Source: Komagataeibacter xylinus (GTDB taxonomy: Bacteria > Pseudomonadota > Alphaproteobacteria > Acetobacterales > Acetobacteraceae). Taken from it: a stretch of 64,000 nt of DNA. A program made the translations under genes and the position numbers. The stretch covers positions 1-64,000 of the forward strand of contig NZ_JARWSK010000008.1 in assembly GCF_031081985.1 (NCBI RefSeq), in the 5' to 3' direction. Below, piece after piece: positions 33,649 to 44,200 of the stretch; the stretch's first letter is position 1, and each line of letters starts with the position of its first letter. Under the pieces are notes generated by a model. The model was not told the origin of the DNA. It worked only from the letters and a program-made list of their open reading frames with translations, and did not search any database.

Positions 33649-34234
33649 TGGCCGGGCGCCCATCACCGTTGAACTCGACGGGACAGGCTTACAGCCCCTC
33701 CATCTCCATCTCCATCTCGGATCTGATTTCGGGCAGACAAAGACAAGCGATGCGGCACCGACTGTACCAGAAACGGCAGCAGCACGACGCGGGCGCCTGA
33801 AAAAGGCATTGCCCGCGCTCATCGCCGGGGGGCTGGCCGCCATCCTGATCATCGGCACACGTCAGGCCATGGTTTCCGACCGCGCTGTTCCCGACACGGG
33901 GCCCGCTGGCATGCTACGACCGCCTGCAATTCTACCCCCACTCTCCGGCTCGCCCATGACGGACGAAGGCGCGCCAGGGGTCAGCTCAACCTATGTCCCG
34001 GGCGCACGCATGCCGGTCGACGGGAATGTGGTCGGCAATCCCGACGGTCACCCGGCGAGCGCGGAAATCGATGCCGCACGACGCATCATGACGCAGCGGC
34101 CCGTCGTCACTTATCCGCAACCCCCAGGTAGCGCGCAGACAGCGCCGACGGCGCCGGTTTCCCCCACGGCACCAACCGCGCCCGTGGCGCCCATGATCGA
34201 CACGGGAAAATCTCCTTTCGGGCTGGAAGACTGA
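33623..34234 (+). CDS. Bitopic Pro/Ala-rich membrane protein between dotM and dotL
   Basis: 203 aa. A 50-residue cytoplasmic start with a His-rich strand (LQPLHLHLHLGSD), a TM helix (~70-90, ALPALIAGGLAAILIIGTRQ), and a long Pro-rich periplasmic part ending in a repeated Ala-Pro-Thr/Val motif (~172-192, APTAPVSPTAPTAPVAP). It starts 26 nt inside dotM and ends 3 nt before dotL. It holds the position of TrbB on R64 (trbA-trbB-trbC) but shows no thioredoxin fold. It may be a periplasm-spanning tether. Confidence 0.65.
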   Translation: MTRIILHADGRAPITVELDGTGLQPLHLHLHLGSDFGQTKTSDAAPTVPETAAARRGRLKKALPALIAGGLAAILIIGTRQAMVSDRAVPDTGPAGMLRPPAILPPLSGSPMTDEGAPGVSSTYVPGARMPVDGNVVGNPDGHPASAEIDAARRIMTQRPVVTYPQPPGSAQTAPTAPVSPTAPTAPVAPMIDTGKSPFGLED

Positions 34235-34237
34235 AGC

Positions 34238-36580
34238 ATGGTGAAGCGCGAGATTGGCGGACCGCAGGTCCACCAGCAACTGAAACACGGCTCCACCTAT
34301 CGCGACACGCGTCCCTTCACGGTCCGGATCGCCGAAGAGCTGCAATCCAGCAGTTCCGGGTTCGCCCTGATGATTCTGGCAGGGCTCAGCGTGCTGGCTC
34401 CCGCGATCGTCGGGATCACCTTTCCCCTCGCCCTCTGCCTGACGCTCTGGGTCATGACCCGCCAGCCCGTGCTGCCTTTTCATCTGCCCAGGTATTGCGG
34501 ACTGAAAGACAAACACGATCTTGATCCCAAAACCCGTCGGCCGCGGGCGGCGGCAGGCATCATATATCTTGGAACGGACGGACTGACCGGCCAGCAACTC
34601 TGGCTTTCATCCGACGCGGGGCGCCAGCACGCCGCCGTGCCCGGCACAACGGGTGCAGGCAAAACGACATCCGCCATCTCCCTGCTGGCCAATCCTCTCG
34701 CGCACGGATCCGGGTTCATCCTGATCGACGGCAAGGGTGACAACACGGTCCACGGCGATGTGCTGGCGCTCGCCCGCCGCTTCGGGCTGGACGACCAGGT
34801 TCTCAATCTCAACTTTCTGACCGCAAGCGGCATCCGCCAGTCCAATACGTTCAATCCGTTTGCAACCGGCAATGCCGACGCCATCCGTGAAATGCTGGTC
34901 AGCCAGCTTGGTGAGCCGTCCAGCAACGACGCCAACGGCGTCTTTCGGGACCGTGCCGTCGGCCTTGCCGGCACGATCGCCCCCGTGCTGACCTGGATGC
35001 GCGACACCCACGGCGTGCCGATCAACATCGAGACCATGCGCTACGCCATGGAACTGCGCTGGATCGGCACGCTGGCCCGGCATCGCGTATTCCTGATCCG
35101 CAATCCCGGCTCCGATCACCCCATCGAGATCAGCGTTCCCGAAATTCCCGATGATATCCTCTATCCGGCCCAGGCCTATCTGGGCGAACTGCCGGGGTAT
35201 GATTCCTCGTTGGCGTGGAATGAGCAGAAAGAAAACAAACCGAGCGAGCAGCATGGCTACGCCAAGATGTATTTCACCCGGGTCTTCACGCAGCTTGGTG
35301 TCAGTCTCGGGCACATCTTCCGCGCCCAGATCCCTGATATCGACATGCGCGATGTGGTGCTGAACCGCCGCATTCTCGTCGTCACGCTGCCCGCGCTGGA
35401 GAATTCCTCGGATACGCTGGCCGGACTGGGCAAGATCGTGGTTGCTGCCGGTCGCGGCGTCATGGCCCAGCTTCTTGGCGCCCGCCTTGACGGCCCCGCC
35501 GAGCAGGTCTTCAAGCTCAAGGCAGGCAGCGGCGACGCGCCGTTCCATTTTTTCTACGACGAACTCTCCGCCTACGTCACGGACGGCATGGACCGGCAGC
35601 TGGCCATGGGACGCGGCCTGAACTGCATGTTCTGGCTGGGGTTTCAGGATCTTCCGGGTCTCACGACACGCATCGGCGACAAAGCCTTTACCCTGCTCGG
35701 CAACGCCAACCTCACCCACGCCATGCGCCTGCAGGATGCCATGCGCACACGCGAGTGGATCGAAAAGCAGTCCGATCGGATCGAGGTCAGTCAGGCCACG
35801 CATTTTGAAGGCAACTCCGCGGGAAGTTACCGGGAAGGACGGGGTGCCGAAGTCCGGGAAGTCGCCCGTATCCCCTGGGCAGACCTTCAGTCACTCATCG
35901 AGGGCGAGGCCATAACGATGTATGCCGGTCGCATCGTCCATTCGAAGACGTTCTTTGCCGCCGTCAATGGGCGGTCAGGCGCGATCCGCATGGCCCAGCC
36001 GGTCATGCTTGCAGCGCCGCTGGACCTGAATCGGGTGCCCCCGGACCAGCAGCTGCTTGCCCTCCTCGCGACGATCGAAGGCGGTCTGTTTCAGTCTGAA
36101 CTGACCACCGTACACGACGAGCCGGATGTTCGCGCACTCGAGGAAGCAGTCGACCGCCTCGGTTCAGGTTCTCAAGACATCCTGCGCAATTTTGCACAGA
36201 TTGGTGCAGCAGTCGCCGCCGCACCACGCCGGGTTGCGACCGCCAATGACGATGAAGAGAATGAGCATGCAGCCGGAACAGACATGCTGACACCATTTTC
36301 CTATATGCTGCGTGACGCTGCCTCCATCCCGAAACCCGGTTTTCGGACACCGCCCCGCACCATACCTCCCATCGACGGTCACCTGCTTGGACGCCTGGAG
36401 GCTATTGAACGCCGCGTGGACCGGCAGCCTGGTGTAGCCCGGCGTCAGGCACTGCTTATGTTGGGTGTCAGGGACGCGATGACAAAAGGCGCATCGAAGG
36501 AGGGCGCTGCCAGCACCGGGATGACCGAGAAGGAAATCCTCGCCCAGATCAGGATATTGCGAGAAAAAACCTCGGCATGA
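34238..36580 (+). CDS. dotL: DotL/IcmO/TrbC-family type IV coupling protein
   Basis: 780 aa. Coupling ATPase that brings DNA and relaxase to the T4BSS. N-terminal TM segments (~40-70, FALMILAGLSVLAPAIVGIT), Walker A AAVPGTTGAGKTTSA near residue ~134-147, FILIDGKGDNTVHGDVLALA (~165), Walker B-type FHFFYDELSAYVTDGMD (~440), and the terminal ~200-aa family-specific C-terminus that binds DotN/IcmSW-type adaptors. Length equals Legionella DotL (783) and R64 TrbC (763). It overlaps the DUF1173 gene by 4 nt. Confidence 0.93.
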   Translation: MVKREIGGPQVHQQLKHGSTYRDTRPFTVRIAEELQSSSSGFALMILAGLSVLAPAIVGITFPLALCLTLWVMTRQPVLPFHLPRYCGLKDKHDLDPKTRRPRAAAGIIYLGTDGLTGQQLWLSSDAGRQHAAVPGTTGAGKTTSAISLLANPLAHGSGFILIDGKGDNTVHGDVLALARRFGLDDQVLNLNFLTASGIRQSNTFNPFATGNADAIREMLVSQLGEPSSNDANGVFRDRAVGLAGTIAPVLTWMRDTHGVPINIETMRYAMELRWIGTLARHRVFLIRNPGSDHPIEISVPEIPDDILYPAQAYLGELPGYDSSLAWNEQKENKPSEQHGYAKMYFTRVFTQLGVSLGHIFRAQIPDIDMRDVVLNRRILVVTLPALENSSDTLAGLGKIVVAAGRGVMAQLLGARLDGPAEQVFKLKAGSGDAPFHFFYDELSAYVTDGMDRQLAMGRGLNCMFWLGFQDLPGLTTRIGDKAFTLLGNANLTHAMRLQDAMRTREWIEKQSDRIEVSQATHFEGNSAGSYREGRGAEVREVARIPWADLQSLIEGEAITMYAGRIVHSKTFFAAVNGRSGAIRMAQPVMLAAPLDLNRVPPDQQLLALLATIEGGLFQSELTTVHDEPDVRALEEAVDRLGSGSQDILRNFAQIGAAVAAAPRRVATANDDEENEHAAGTDMLTPFSYMLRDAASIPKPGFRTPPRTIPPIDGHLLGRLEAIERRVDRQPGVARRQALLMLGVRDAMTKGASKEGAASTGMTEKEILAQIRILREKTSA

Positions 36581-37893
36581 CCGGCACGATCATCATCCTT
36601 CCCGGCGGGGAAAGGTTCCAGCTCGAATGGCGCCGGACCGACCCGGAGCGATGGGAACGCCGCCTGAAGGCAAAATATGATGAGAGCCGGAGCGCGGAGC
36701 GTTCTGACAAGGCGCGATGCCTATGCCAGCATCGCGGCGCCGTACTACCTCTACAGATCCGTTACCGGGCGGACAGTCACAGTTATCACCTCGCCGTCTG
36801 GCCAAATGAAGGGCCGCTGCATGAAAAGACATGCTCGTTCTACAAGCCTGATCCGGAGAAAAGTGGGCGCGCCAGCTATGTAAATAGCGTAATTCGCGAG
36901 GGTGAGGATGGGGATGTCGCTGTGACCCTGTCGATCGGCCTGCGCCGCAAGGGACCACCCCGGCCAGTCGATGACACGCCGCTGCCTGCTTCAGATCGGC
37001 CCGGACAGGCGCGACAGCGCCGGATGACGCCTCTCGGGCTGCTCCATCTCCTGTGGGAGCGGGCGGGGCTGACCGAATGGCGGCCACAATTCGCCGGACA
37101 CCGCACACCGACGGTCGCCCTGGGCCGGATCGCCTCTGCCGGAACCCGGATCCGGGCGCAGGGCCGACTGATCTCCGATCTTCTATGCCCTGTTGCCCCA
37201 GGGCATGAAAAGTTCGGACGGCGTCTCCATGCCGTTGTCAGGACAGAAGGACAGGAAAACCATCTGTTCCTGATCGGGTTCGTGGAGGCTCTGGAACCAG
37301 ATCCCAGGGGCAATTTCACGATGGCCCTGAGCGGTCAGCGCAACGGTTACCGCTGCTTTCTGACAGTGCCTGCTGCCGAGAGGAACCGTCTTGTCCGGTC
37401 GCACCAACTGGCGGCAGCCACGCTCGCCCTGCCCGAAGCGGCGCGGCAGGCACATGTTGTGGCGTTGCTCTATGTGACGGCACGAAACATCGGAACGCCC
37501 AATAGCCGATGGAAGGGCTGGATCCAGGCGGAAGTCAGGACCGGTGCCCTGATGACCGTCTCTCGCAGCATGCTTCCTTTCGAAAGCAGCCATGAACTGG
37601 CGGTAGCCGATGCCCTCGTGGCAGCGGGACGCGCATTCGAAAAACCACTACGTTTCGACGCAGAACGGGATCTCGTTTTTCCCGACTTCATCCTGCAGGA
37701 CACCGCGCGGAGTGACGGATATCCAATGGAAGTTTTCGGTCGCACGGACGAGGCCTACACTGCCAGACGAGCCGGGAAGGAAAACTACTACACCATGACT
37801 TTCGGCGCAGGCGGATGGTGGTCATGGGATGCGACAACGGGAAGCCGGATTCCAGCCTTCCCGCCCGCCAGAAAAGGAGCGATGCTGAGCTGA
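36577..37893 (+). CDS. DUF1173-family protein
   Basis: 438 aa. The layout matches DUF1173 proteins: N-terminal Cys-containing region (KARCLCQHRGAVLPLQIRYR, then HEKTCSFYKPDP), a central domain (TPLGLLHLLWERAGLTEWRP) and a nuclease-like C-terminal end (FESSHELAVADALVAAGRAF, LVFPDFILQDT, YPMEVFGRTDEAY), reminiscent of a PD-(D/E)xK core (E..D..E/V). DUF1173 genes are often found behind T4BSS coupling genes of IncI-like elements; the function is unknown. ATGA overlap with dotL shows co-translation. It is the last gene of this block. Confidence 0.85.
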   Translation: MTGTIIILPGGERFQLEWRRTDPERWERRLKAKYDESRSAERSDKARCLCQHRGAVLPLQIRYRADSHSYHLAVWPNEGPLHEKTCSFYKPDPEKSGRASYVNSVIREGEDGDVAVTLSIGLRRKGPPRPVDDTPLPASDRPGQARQRRMTPLGLLHLLWERAGLTEWRPQFAGHRTPTVALGRIASAGTRIRAQGRLISDLLCPVAPGHEKFGRRLHAVVRTEGQENHLFLIGFVEALEPDPRGNFTMALSGQRNGYRCFLTVPAAERNRLVRSHQLAAATLALPEAARQAHVVALLYVTARNIGTPNSRWKGWIQAEVRTGALMTVSRSMLPFESSHELAVADALVAAGRAFEKPLRFDAERDLVFPDFILQDTARSDGYPMEVFGRTDEAYTARRAGKENYYTMTFGAGGWWSWDATTGSRIPAFPPARKGAMLS

Positions 37894-38169
37894 TCACGTC
37901 AGACAATGCCTTTCATCCGGCTTGATGGGGCTCCAGACCTTGTCGACGCCACCGAACCCAGCCGGGACCATATCAACGGACACGAGGAGCAAACAGGCTG
38001 ATCATGCGGCGCTTCAGTGAATGAGAATTATTGATCACAAAGACGAAGTGACGAACGCATACGCGGGGCCACGGCTGTCCATATATATTTTTTTACACAA
38101 GGCACCGTTTATATGCGATTTTAAGCATCAATAAACGGTTTTGGACAACTCGGCAGGAATCTAACTCCA
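37894..38169. other. A+T-rich gap upstream of the Fic gene
   Basis: About 275 nt. The right half (38020-38160) is A+T-rich and probably contains the fic promoter. A partial motif GCCGCATGAT occurs on the minus strand at about 38001-38010, in the wrong orientation for the Fic gene. Confidence 0.4.
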
Positions 38170-39714
38170 ATGGCGGACCCGATTGGCGGCACGTGGCTCG
38201 CACTGAAATATGATGCAGAGCCATTCGGTGGACTGGCTGTCAAAAGCCAGCTTGGAAGTCGCCGGTCGAGCAGTCATCATAATTTATACAGCATCGAGAC
38301 ATATCCCGAAAACATGCGTCCGGCTGACACGGCGGCCGCGCATCTGCAGTTTCATCTGCGACACGAACCCACCAGCCTGGAGTTGCTGGCGCGCGTCTTT
38401 GCGAAGACCGGACCAGGTTTTGTCCAGGAGTGGATAAACAGTGCACCGACCGGACAATATGCCAGACGGGCGTCATTTCTCTTTGAGTTCGTCACCGGAC
38501 AAACGCTCGTGCCGCCAGTCGACCTCGGCGGCAACTACGTCTTCGCACTGGACGCATCTTTTCAGGTAACAGCTTCTCCGGACAAAACGAGCAACGTCAG
38601 CAGATGGCGCGTCCGTGACAACATGCCCGGGAACCGCTTTTTTTGCCCCTTTATCCCGCTTTCCAGTCAACTCAAGACGGCTGCGGAGATGGACGTATCT
38701 GCCGGTTACGGTGAACTGGTGCAGGAGTTCGGCGAGAGCATGCTTGCCCGGGCCGCAGTGTGGCTGACAAATCGTGAAAGCAAGGCAAGTTTCACCATTG
38801 AAGGCGAGGAGCATCAACTTGACCGGATCCAGCGCTTCAGCCACGTACTCGCCACGAGAACCGGGCAAGGGACAGTCCCCCTGACAGAGACTGACCTTGC
38901 CGAATTGCAACGCAACATCCTCGGTGACGTCACAATAACCGAGCATTTTGGCTTGCGACTGTCTCCGGTATTCGTTGGAGAATACACGATGAGGTACGAG
39001 AATGTTGTTCACTACCTCGCGCCTCCCGCACAAGACGTAGCGGATATGCTTGAGGGATTAAAAATTTTCCTCGACAGGACTGAAGAACAGTCTCCTGTCA
39101 TGCGTAGCGCCGTGGCAGCCTTCGGGTTCGTCTACATCCATCCTCTTTCTGACGGGAACGGCCGTGTCCACCGGTTCCTGATAAACGACGTTCTCAGGCG
39201 GGACGGCGTCATCCCCGACCAGATCATCCTTCCCATCTCAGCTACGATCATTGGAGACCCGACGAGCAGGCGAAACTACGACCAGATTCTGGACAGGGTT
39301 TCAAAACCCCTGATGCGACAGATCACGGATCATGTCTCTTTCGATCGTGACATGAAGACCTATCCTGATGGGATAAAATCCAATCTCGACTTCTCGAACC
39401 CTGATCTGGCGAGACCGGCCTGGCGCTATATCAATTTCGCCCCCCACGTTATCTATCTCAGCGCAGCACTGGAGATGACCATCAAGCACCACATGAAAGA
39501 GGAAGCCATATATCTCCGGTCACACCATAATGCCCGGCAGGCACTCAAGGAGCTTGTTGAAATGCCGGATATGGATGCCGACCGCATCATCAGGTCATTA
39601 CGGAATACTCGTTTCATACCCAGCGGCAAGATTCAGAAAGAATATCCCATGATCGAAAAATTCAGGCTTTGGAGCGCCATCTCTGAGGCGCTGAGGCGTT
39701 CATTCTCTGAATGA
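38170..39714 (+). CDS. Fic-domain AMPylase-like protein
   Basis: 514 aa. Fic enzymes transfer AMP or other nucleoside phosphates to target proteins. The core motif at residues ~324-335, HPLSDGNGRVHR, keeps the catalytic His, acidic Asp and both phosphate-binding residues of HPFx(D/E)GNGRxxR, with Leu replacing Phe, so activity is expected. A beta-hairpin flap region precedes it. No separate antitoxin gene adjoins. An inhibitory S/TxxxE(G/N) helix could not be assigned with confidence; S-A-I-S-E at the C-terminus is one option. It is monocistronic, with A+T-rich upstream DNA. It could be a toxin, a stabilisation gene or a substrate delivered by the T4BSS. Confidence 0.88.
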   Translation: MADPIGGTWLALKYDAEPFGGLAVKSQLGSRRSSSHHNLYSIETYPENMRPADTAAAHLQFHLRHEPTSLELLARVFAKTGPGFVQEWINSAPTGQYARRASFLFEFVTGQTLVPPVDLGGNYVFALDASFQVTASPDKTSNVSRWRVRDNMPGNRFFCPFIPLSSQLKTAAEMDVSAGYGELVQEFGESMLARAAVWLTNRESKASFTIEGEEHQLDRIQRFSHVLATRTGQGTVPLTETDLAELQRNILGDVTITEHFGLRLSPVFVGEYTMRYENVVHYLAPPAQDVADMLEGLKIFLDRTEEQSPVMRSAVAAFGFVYIHPLSDGNGRVHRFLINDVLRRDGVIPDQIILPISATIIGDPTSRRNYDQILDRVSKPLMRQITDHVSFDRDMKTYPDGIKSNLDFSNPDLARPAWRYINFAPHVIYLSAALEMTIKHHMKEEAIYLRSHHNARQALKELVEMPDMDADRIIRSLRNTRFIPSGKIQKEYPMIEKFRLWSAISEALRRSFSE

Positions 39715-40103
39715 CTACACGTGGACCGCCCGTGACAAGAAGAAAGTTGTCCGTCACCAGACATGGGATCTGCAAAAGGATTATCCGAGCGGAAAAGGCA
39801 GGCTGCCCTCGTGAGAGCACAACTTTGTAGTCATCGCTTATGGATTTTCACTGAGAACTGAATTCTTCCGCGAGGTGCATAACGCAAGGGCTTAGGATCG
39901 CGATCCGCAACCTGGATTGTATAAAAGGCATCTTTCGTCGGGATTTATCGACGTCACGCCCCGAACTGGATCATGGTCCGGTCAAACAGGAACATCCACT
40001 GTCGACACCCTACAGCGTAGCGAAGAAGTTCTGCCTTCGCATATTGCTGCGTTCCTGAGCCAAGAGATCGCCGCGCCGCCCGGTCCGGCGGCGCGTTCCC
40101 CTT
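39715..40103. other. Intergenic region with a strong GC hairpin
   Basis: About 390 nt between the converging fic and Ros/MucR genes, with no supported gene. At 40072-40080/40087-40095 a perfect 9-bp stem (CGCGCCGCC/GGCGGCGCG, 6-nt loop) is followed on the plus strand by TTCCCCTTTT, a plausible terminator for the fic direction. Confidence 0.5.
40072..40102 (+). terminator. GC-rich hairpin terminator candidate
   Basis: 9-bp perfect stem with a 6-nt loop and a short T-rich tail on the plus strand. It lies between convergent genes and may act in both directions. Confidence 0.45.
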
Positions 40104-40589
40104 TTAGTGGATGGCCTTCTTTCTACCCCGGCGACGTCCTTGCGGCCTGTCAGACAATGCAGGTTCTGTCGCGCCCTCATCACCAGATTTGGTGGCAGTG
40201 GACATTATATCCCGCCCCAGCCCAATCTCTCTTGCAAGTTCCGATCGGCGTGCTGTGTAATTGGGGGCGACCATCGGGTAATGAGACGGAAGTCCCCATT
40301 TCCGCCGATATTCTTCAGGCGTCATGCCATAGGATGCCTGCAGATGCCGTTTGAGCATTTTCAGCTTTTTCCCATCTTCAAGACATATGATATAATCCGG
40401 AAATACGGACCGCTTGATGGGAACGGCAGGTATCTGTTCTTTTACGCCCGAAGCAGTCGGGACGGACAATGAATTGTAAACAGTCCCAATCAGCCTGATA
40501 AGTTCGTCCGGCGATATTTTATTTTCCGATACATAAGCAGTTATGATTTCCACGGTCAGCGCCAGCTGTCTTTGTTGTTCTTCGGGCAT
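40104..40589 (-). CDS. Ros/MucR family transcriptional regulator, second copy
   Basis: 161 aa, normal family length. Core VFPDYIICLEDGKKLKMLKR, then YGMTPEEYRRKWGLPSHYPM and VAPNYTARRSELAREIGLG. As in the 1192 paralogue, the second Cys is Asp (D72) and the second His is missing (S86/Y87), leaving C69 and H82; zinc coordination is doubtful. A short Arg/Lys tail (RPQGRRRGRKKAIH) ends the protein. GAGGTG precedes ATG 40589. Having two family members on one plasmid suggests a dedicated silencing or transfer-control role, or replacement of chromosomal MucR function. Confidence 0.88.
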   Translation of the reverse strand: MPEEQQRQLALTVEIITAYVSENKISPDELIRLIGTVYNSLSVPTASGVKEQIPAVPIKRSVFPDYIICLEDGKKLKMLKRHLQASYGMTPEEYRRKWGLPSHYPMVAPNYTARRSELAREIGLGRDIMSTATKSGDEGATEPALSDRPQGRRRGRKKAIH

Positions 40590-40834
40590 TGTCCATCACC
40601 TCAACAGACGAAAAAAACTCTGGCCCTGTATATAACACCGCTACTGGGAATAGTCCTCGACGTTTTCGAGGATTTGGCAGATTGCAAAACAGGTATGCTC
40701 TTGAGCAAATATCCAATAGGATCCTTCGCCTGCTCATCTGTATTTTATCTGACCGTCAACACTTCTTTCTTTATACAGCAATCCTATTACCCGTTTCCCG
40801 CCCAGCATCAAGACGCCATATCTGCGATACGAAA
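40590..40834. other. Intergenic region, A+T-rich
   Basis: Divergent-side leader of the Ros/MucR gene. Nothing beyond short non-coding frames is seen. Confidence 0.4.
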
Positions 40835-41059
40835 TTATCTGGAGCCGGTGTCAGCAGAACACTCAGACACAGCTTCCTCCTCGGTCCAGGAAGGTCTTGA
40901 GGCGTGAACATGCCCGGAAGCTTCAGTCGCGCCAATAATGCGCAGCAGACTTTCAGGGATCGGTTCACGCACAACATCATTGAACCGCGCACGCAATTCG
41001 TTCTTCAACCAACAGTCGAACGGATCAGGATCTCCCCGGAAAGACACATCGTCCATCAT
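40835..41059 (-). CDS. NepR-like anti-sigma factor (orphan)
   Basis: 74 aa from ATG 41059. The segment WLKNELRARFNDVVREPIPE followed by SLLRIIG matches the short NepR core (L-R-x-x-Y/F-x-x-V-x-x-E-P-I/V-P), the alphaproteobacterial anti-sigma factor that holds EcfG and is released by phosphorylated PhyR. No ecfG or phyR gene adjoins. The N-terminal PMMDDVSFRGDPDPFDC is typical of the variable leader. A plasmid copy could alter the host general stress response; it lies just downstream of the relaxase stop. Confidence is moderate because the match is short. Confidence 0.6.
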   Translation of the reverse strand: MMDDVSFRGDPDPFDCWLKNELRARFNDVVREPIPESLLRIIGATEASGHVHASRPSWTEEEAVSECSADTGSR

Positions 41060-41217
41060 TGGCCTGTTATCTGCTGCTCCCCGCCTGCCTAACGGTACGC
41101 ATCCGACTTCGTTGCGCAAATGACCAAAGCGTGCGTCAGATCTGAGACGTTGTCGCGGTATGGCACACTGTCAGCGGGATCCAGATACGGGTGAGAACAG
41201 CAGAAAGCCGGACCGCT

Positions 41218-44200
41218 CTAGCTGGCGGCGCCTGGCGACGCAGATGGCACAGGGGGACGCCTGCCCAGCACCTGAGCGGCCCGTTGGTTCCGAAGCGTCT
41301 GCTCTGCACCCGTCATGACCGCTGGTGCGTTCCTGATCATGACCTCCAGTCTGGCGTCGATCTCGGCCAGACGCGCCTTATGCAAGCGCTCGGCCTGCCG
41401 CGCCTGAGTTTCCAGAATAATCTCCCTTCCGTATGGGCGACCTGACTTCATCAGTGTCTCCTGCGTGCGTCCAAGCGCGATCAGTTCGCGGATCCTCGCA
41501 TCCCGGGCCTTGCGGGTTCGGGCAACCAGATCCGTGCCCAATGATTTATAGGGTTTATGCGCCATTTTCTTTGCCACGTGGTTCCACAGATCGTCACTGG
41601 TGATGGGCGTGGTATCCCCGAGCGGCCTCTGGTTCCGGACCGCCTCAAACGTCGCGCCATCGGAGATCATGGTCCATGTGGTTCCACGCGCCCGGCTTTC
41701 CGCGACGTATGAGGTAAATCCCGTCGCCAGTTCGACGCCTCGCGGCAGGGCATTGATATGCTCATCGGAAGTAAGCCCCTGTGCCGCATCAATCGTCATG
41801 GCATGTCCGAACCCGAGCAGTACCCGACCAGTCTTCACATCACGAAACCGCCGCCATTCGACATCGGCAACAAGCCCGTCCTTCGTGCGAACGCGAAGCC
41901 CCGCATCGCCATGGGCCAGAACCTCCACCACATCACCGTTATTTCCGACTGTGGCGCCCTTTCCATCCACACTGCCCCATGTCCGACGATACAGCCGAAG
42001 CCGGTCGCCCATAGCGATCGCAAGATCATAGGTTTCGCCGCGCTGATCAATAGCCTGCACGGTGATTTCATGCGTCGAGATCTCGCCGCGCTCCTGCAGG
42101 ATTGTACGGACTGCCCGACTCAGATCGGCAGCATCCTGATTGGTCAGTGCCGACATGCTGATCGTCTTGGTCCGACCACGCCGCAGGCCGGCACCCTCGG
42201 CGGCCAGGGCATCGCGACGCGTCACATACAGCCGGGCAATATCCTGCAGGACTTCCTCATGGTCGCCGCCGACCAGACGGATCGTTCCATCCGCCCGTTT
42301 CATATCAATCGCGTCCCGGACTTCCTTCAGATGGAACCTGTTACGGACGTCGTCATCATTTTCCTCGTCGGTATGCGCGTTGGCCGCAGCCCCCTTGAAC
42401 TCGTGGGATTCCAGATCGCTCTCTTCCGGCTCTGCGCCACGAAACAGATCAGCAATCTGGCGATTTCTTGCAGATACCTGCCGGACACTGGACAGAAGCT
42501 CAGGCATATCTTCCGGATCCAGGACCCGGCGCAGCATCTCGATGGCGTCCCCTGCCTCGATATTCTGCGCCTGCTCGTGGTCACCCAGCGCCTTGATCGT
42601 GCAACCGGTATCGCGCTGCAACTGTAACAGGCGAAGCATCTGGCGCGGGCCGACCTGACCGACCTCGTCAATCACCAGCACCGTATTCTGGTCCACATCA
42701 ACGTCACCGCGCTCCAGCCGCGCCAAAAAGGGCAGCATCGCGCTTGTGTCAAAGATGCCGGCCTCACGTAATGCGTCCGCCTGGCGCCAGGCATTGGCAA
42801 TCCCGATAACCCTGCGACCATTCGTGTCATAACGCGTATCATGTTTCCACGCATCAACCAGCGGAGACAGCAGGGCCGTCTTCCCGGAACCCGCGACGCC
42901 GGTGAGCATGGAGAGCGCACCGCCCCGGCCAAGAGCGTAGATCGCAGCCTTCTGGGTCTTTCCATGCTCGCTTGCGAAGTCGAGGGGTGATCGTCCGATC
43001 GCTTCCGTGATCTGGCGGTCCGACAGCGCCCCGCTCCGGTCTCCTGAAGCACGAGCCGCCTGAATCGCGAGGTCCTCCTCAATGGCGATCTGCGCGGAAT
43101 TCGTCACCCTCAGCCTGTCGCCACGCATCTCCTGAATCAGCGAGACCCGTTCCCCGCCGAGTTCAAGACCACGCTGTTCAATAAGGGCCACGACATGATC
43201 AATGTCCTTCACGCCACCCTCGATGCCGGTGCCGATCAGGCCCCGGGCCGCATACGTTCTGAGCTTGTCGTGATCGATCACGGCGGCTGTTTCAAACTCC
43301 CTCGCGAGATGGCGCGCAGCGAAACGGTAGGCAATATCGTATCGTTGTTCCCTGGCGCCCACGGGCGCTACTGGCGTGCCAAGCAGACTTTTTTTCTCCC
43401 AGCCAAGACGCCTGGCCTGCTCGTGCCATATCTCATGGTCACTCGTACCTTTGTCCTTGTCGAGCCGGGCTGCCAGGCCGGCCATGGACAGGATGCGGCG
43501 CTTGCGTTCGATCGGCATATGCGCCCAGTCCGCTCCTTCCGCCGCGGCATACTCCTTGGCCGCCCTGATGACGTTGCGTCGTCCCTTGCTGAAGAAATCC
43601 GATATATCCTGCGGCACGGCCGAGATGACCGTCGCCTGTTCACTCGCATCGTATTGCTGGGCGATGCCGATCCGGCGCAGTTCATCGGCGAGCTGTGCCT
43701 GGAAATATGCTCCAAATTCGTGAACGCGCGATCGCAGCCGCTTCGTGTCGAGTGAACCCACATGTCCCTCTTCCGTAACCACGACATTGAACAGGGCATT
43801 ATGGATATGGGCATGGGGATCGCCGCCTGCTGGCGTATCGATCAGATAGGTCTGACCTGTCCCCGCGTCACGCGCCTCGACCGTCGGGCGCGCGGTATCA
43901 TGCCGGAATGACACCCAGGCGACCTCGCCCGGGTTGGCACCGTCTTCGCCCCCATGACCGCGCCGCGCGAAGCCGATTTCCCGCGCGACATAGAGCATGG
44001 TGGCGTCGTTTGCCCGATCAATGGCGTGCCAGATGGCTGCCCTCTCGGCCTCGGTCGGCGCAAACTCGGCCGCAAGCGTAACTGATTTGTGTGGCGCCAG
44101 GGTCAGATCATAGGCACTGATCTTGCGGGCATTCCTTGACCAGTCATCGCCATTATCGGCCCTCTTTGCTTCAAACAGGCGATTGAGTTGCGCGTTCTTA

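Noticed and set aside
34607-35803. 398-codon minus-strand frame opposite dotL
   Set aside because: Shadow of the coupling-protein gene.
38001-38010. GCCGCATGAT on the minus strand near fic
   Set aside because: Mismatch at position 2 and wrong orientation for the only nearby gene.
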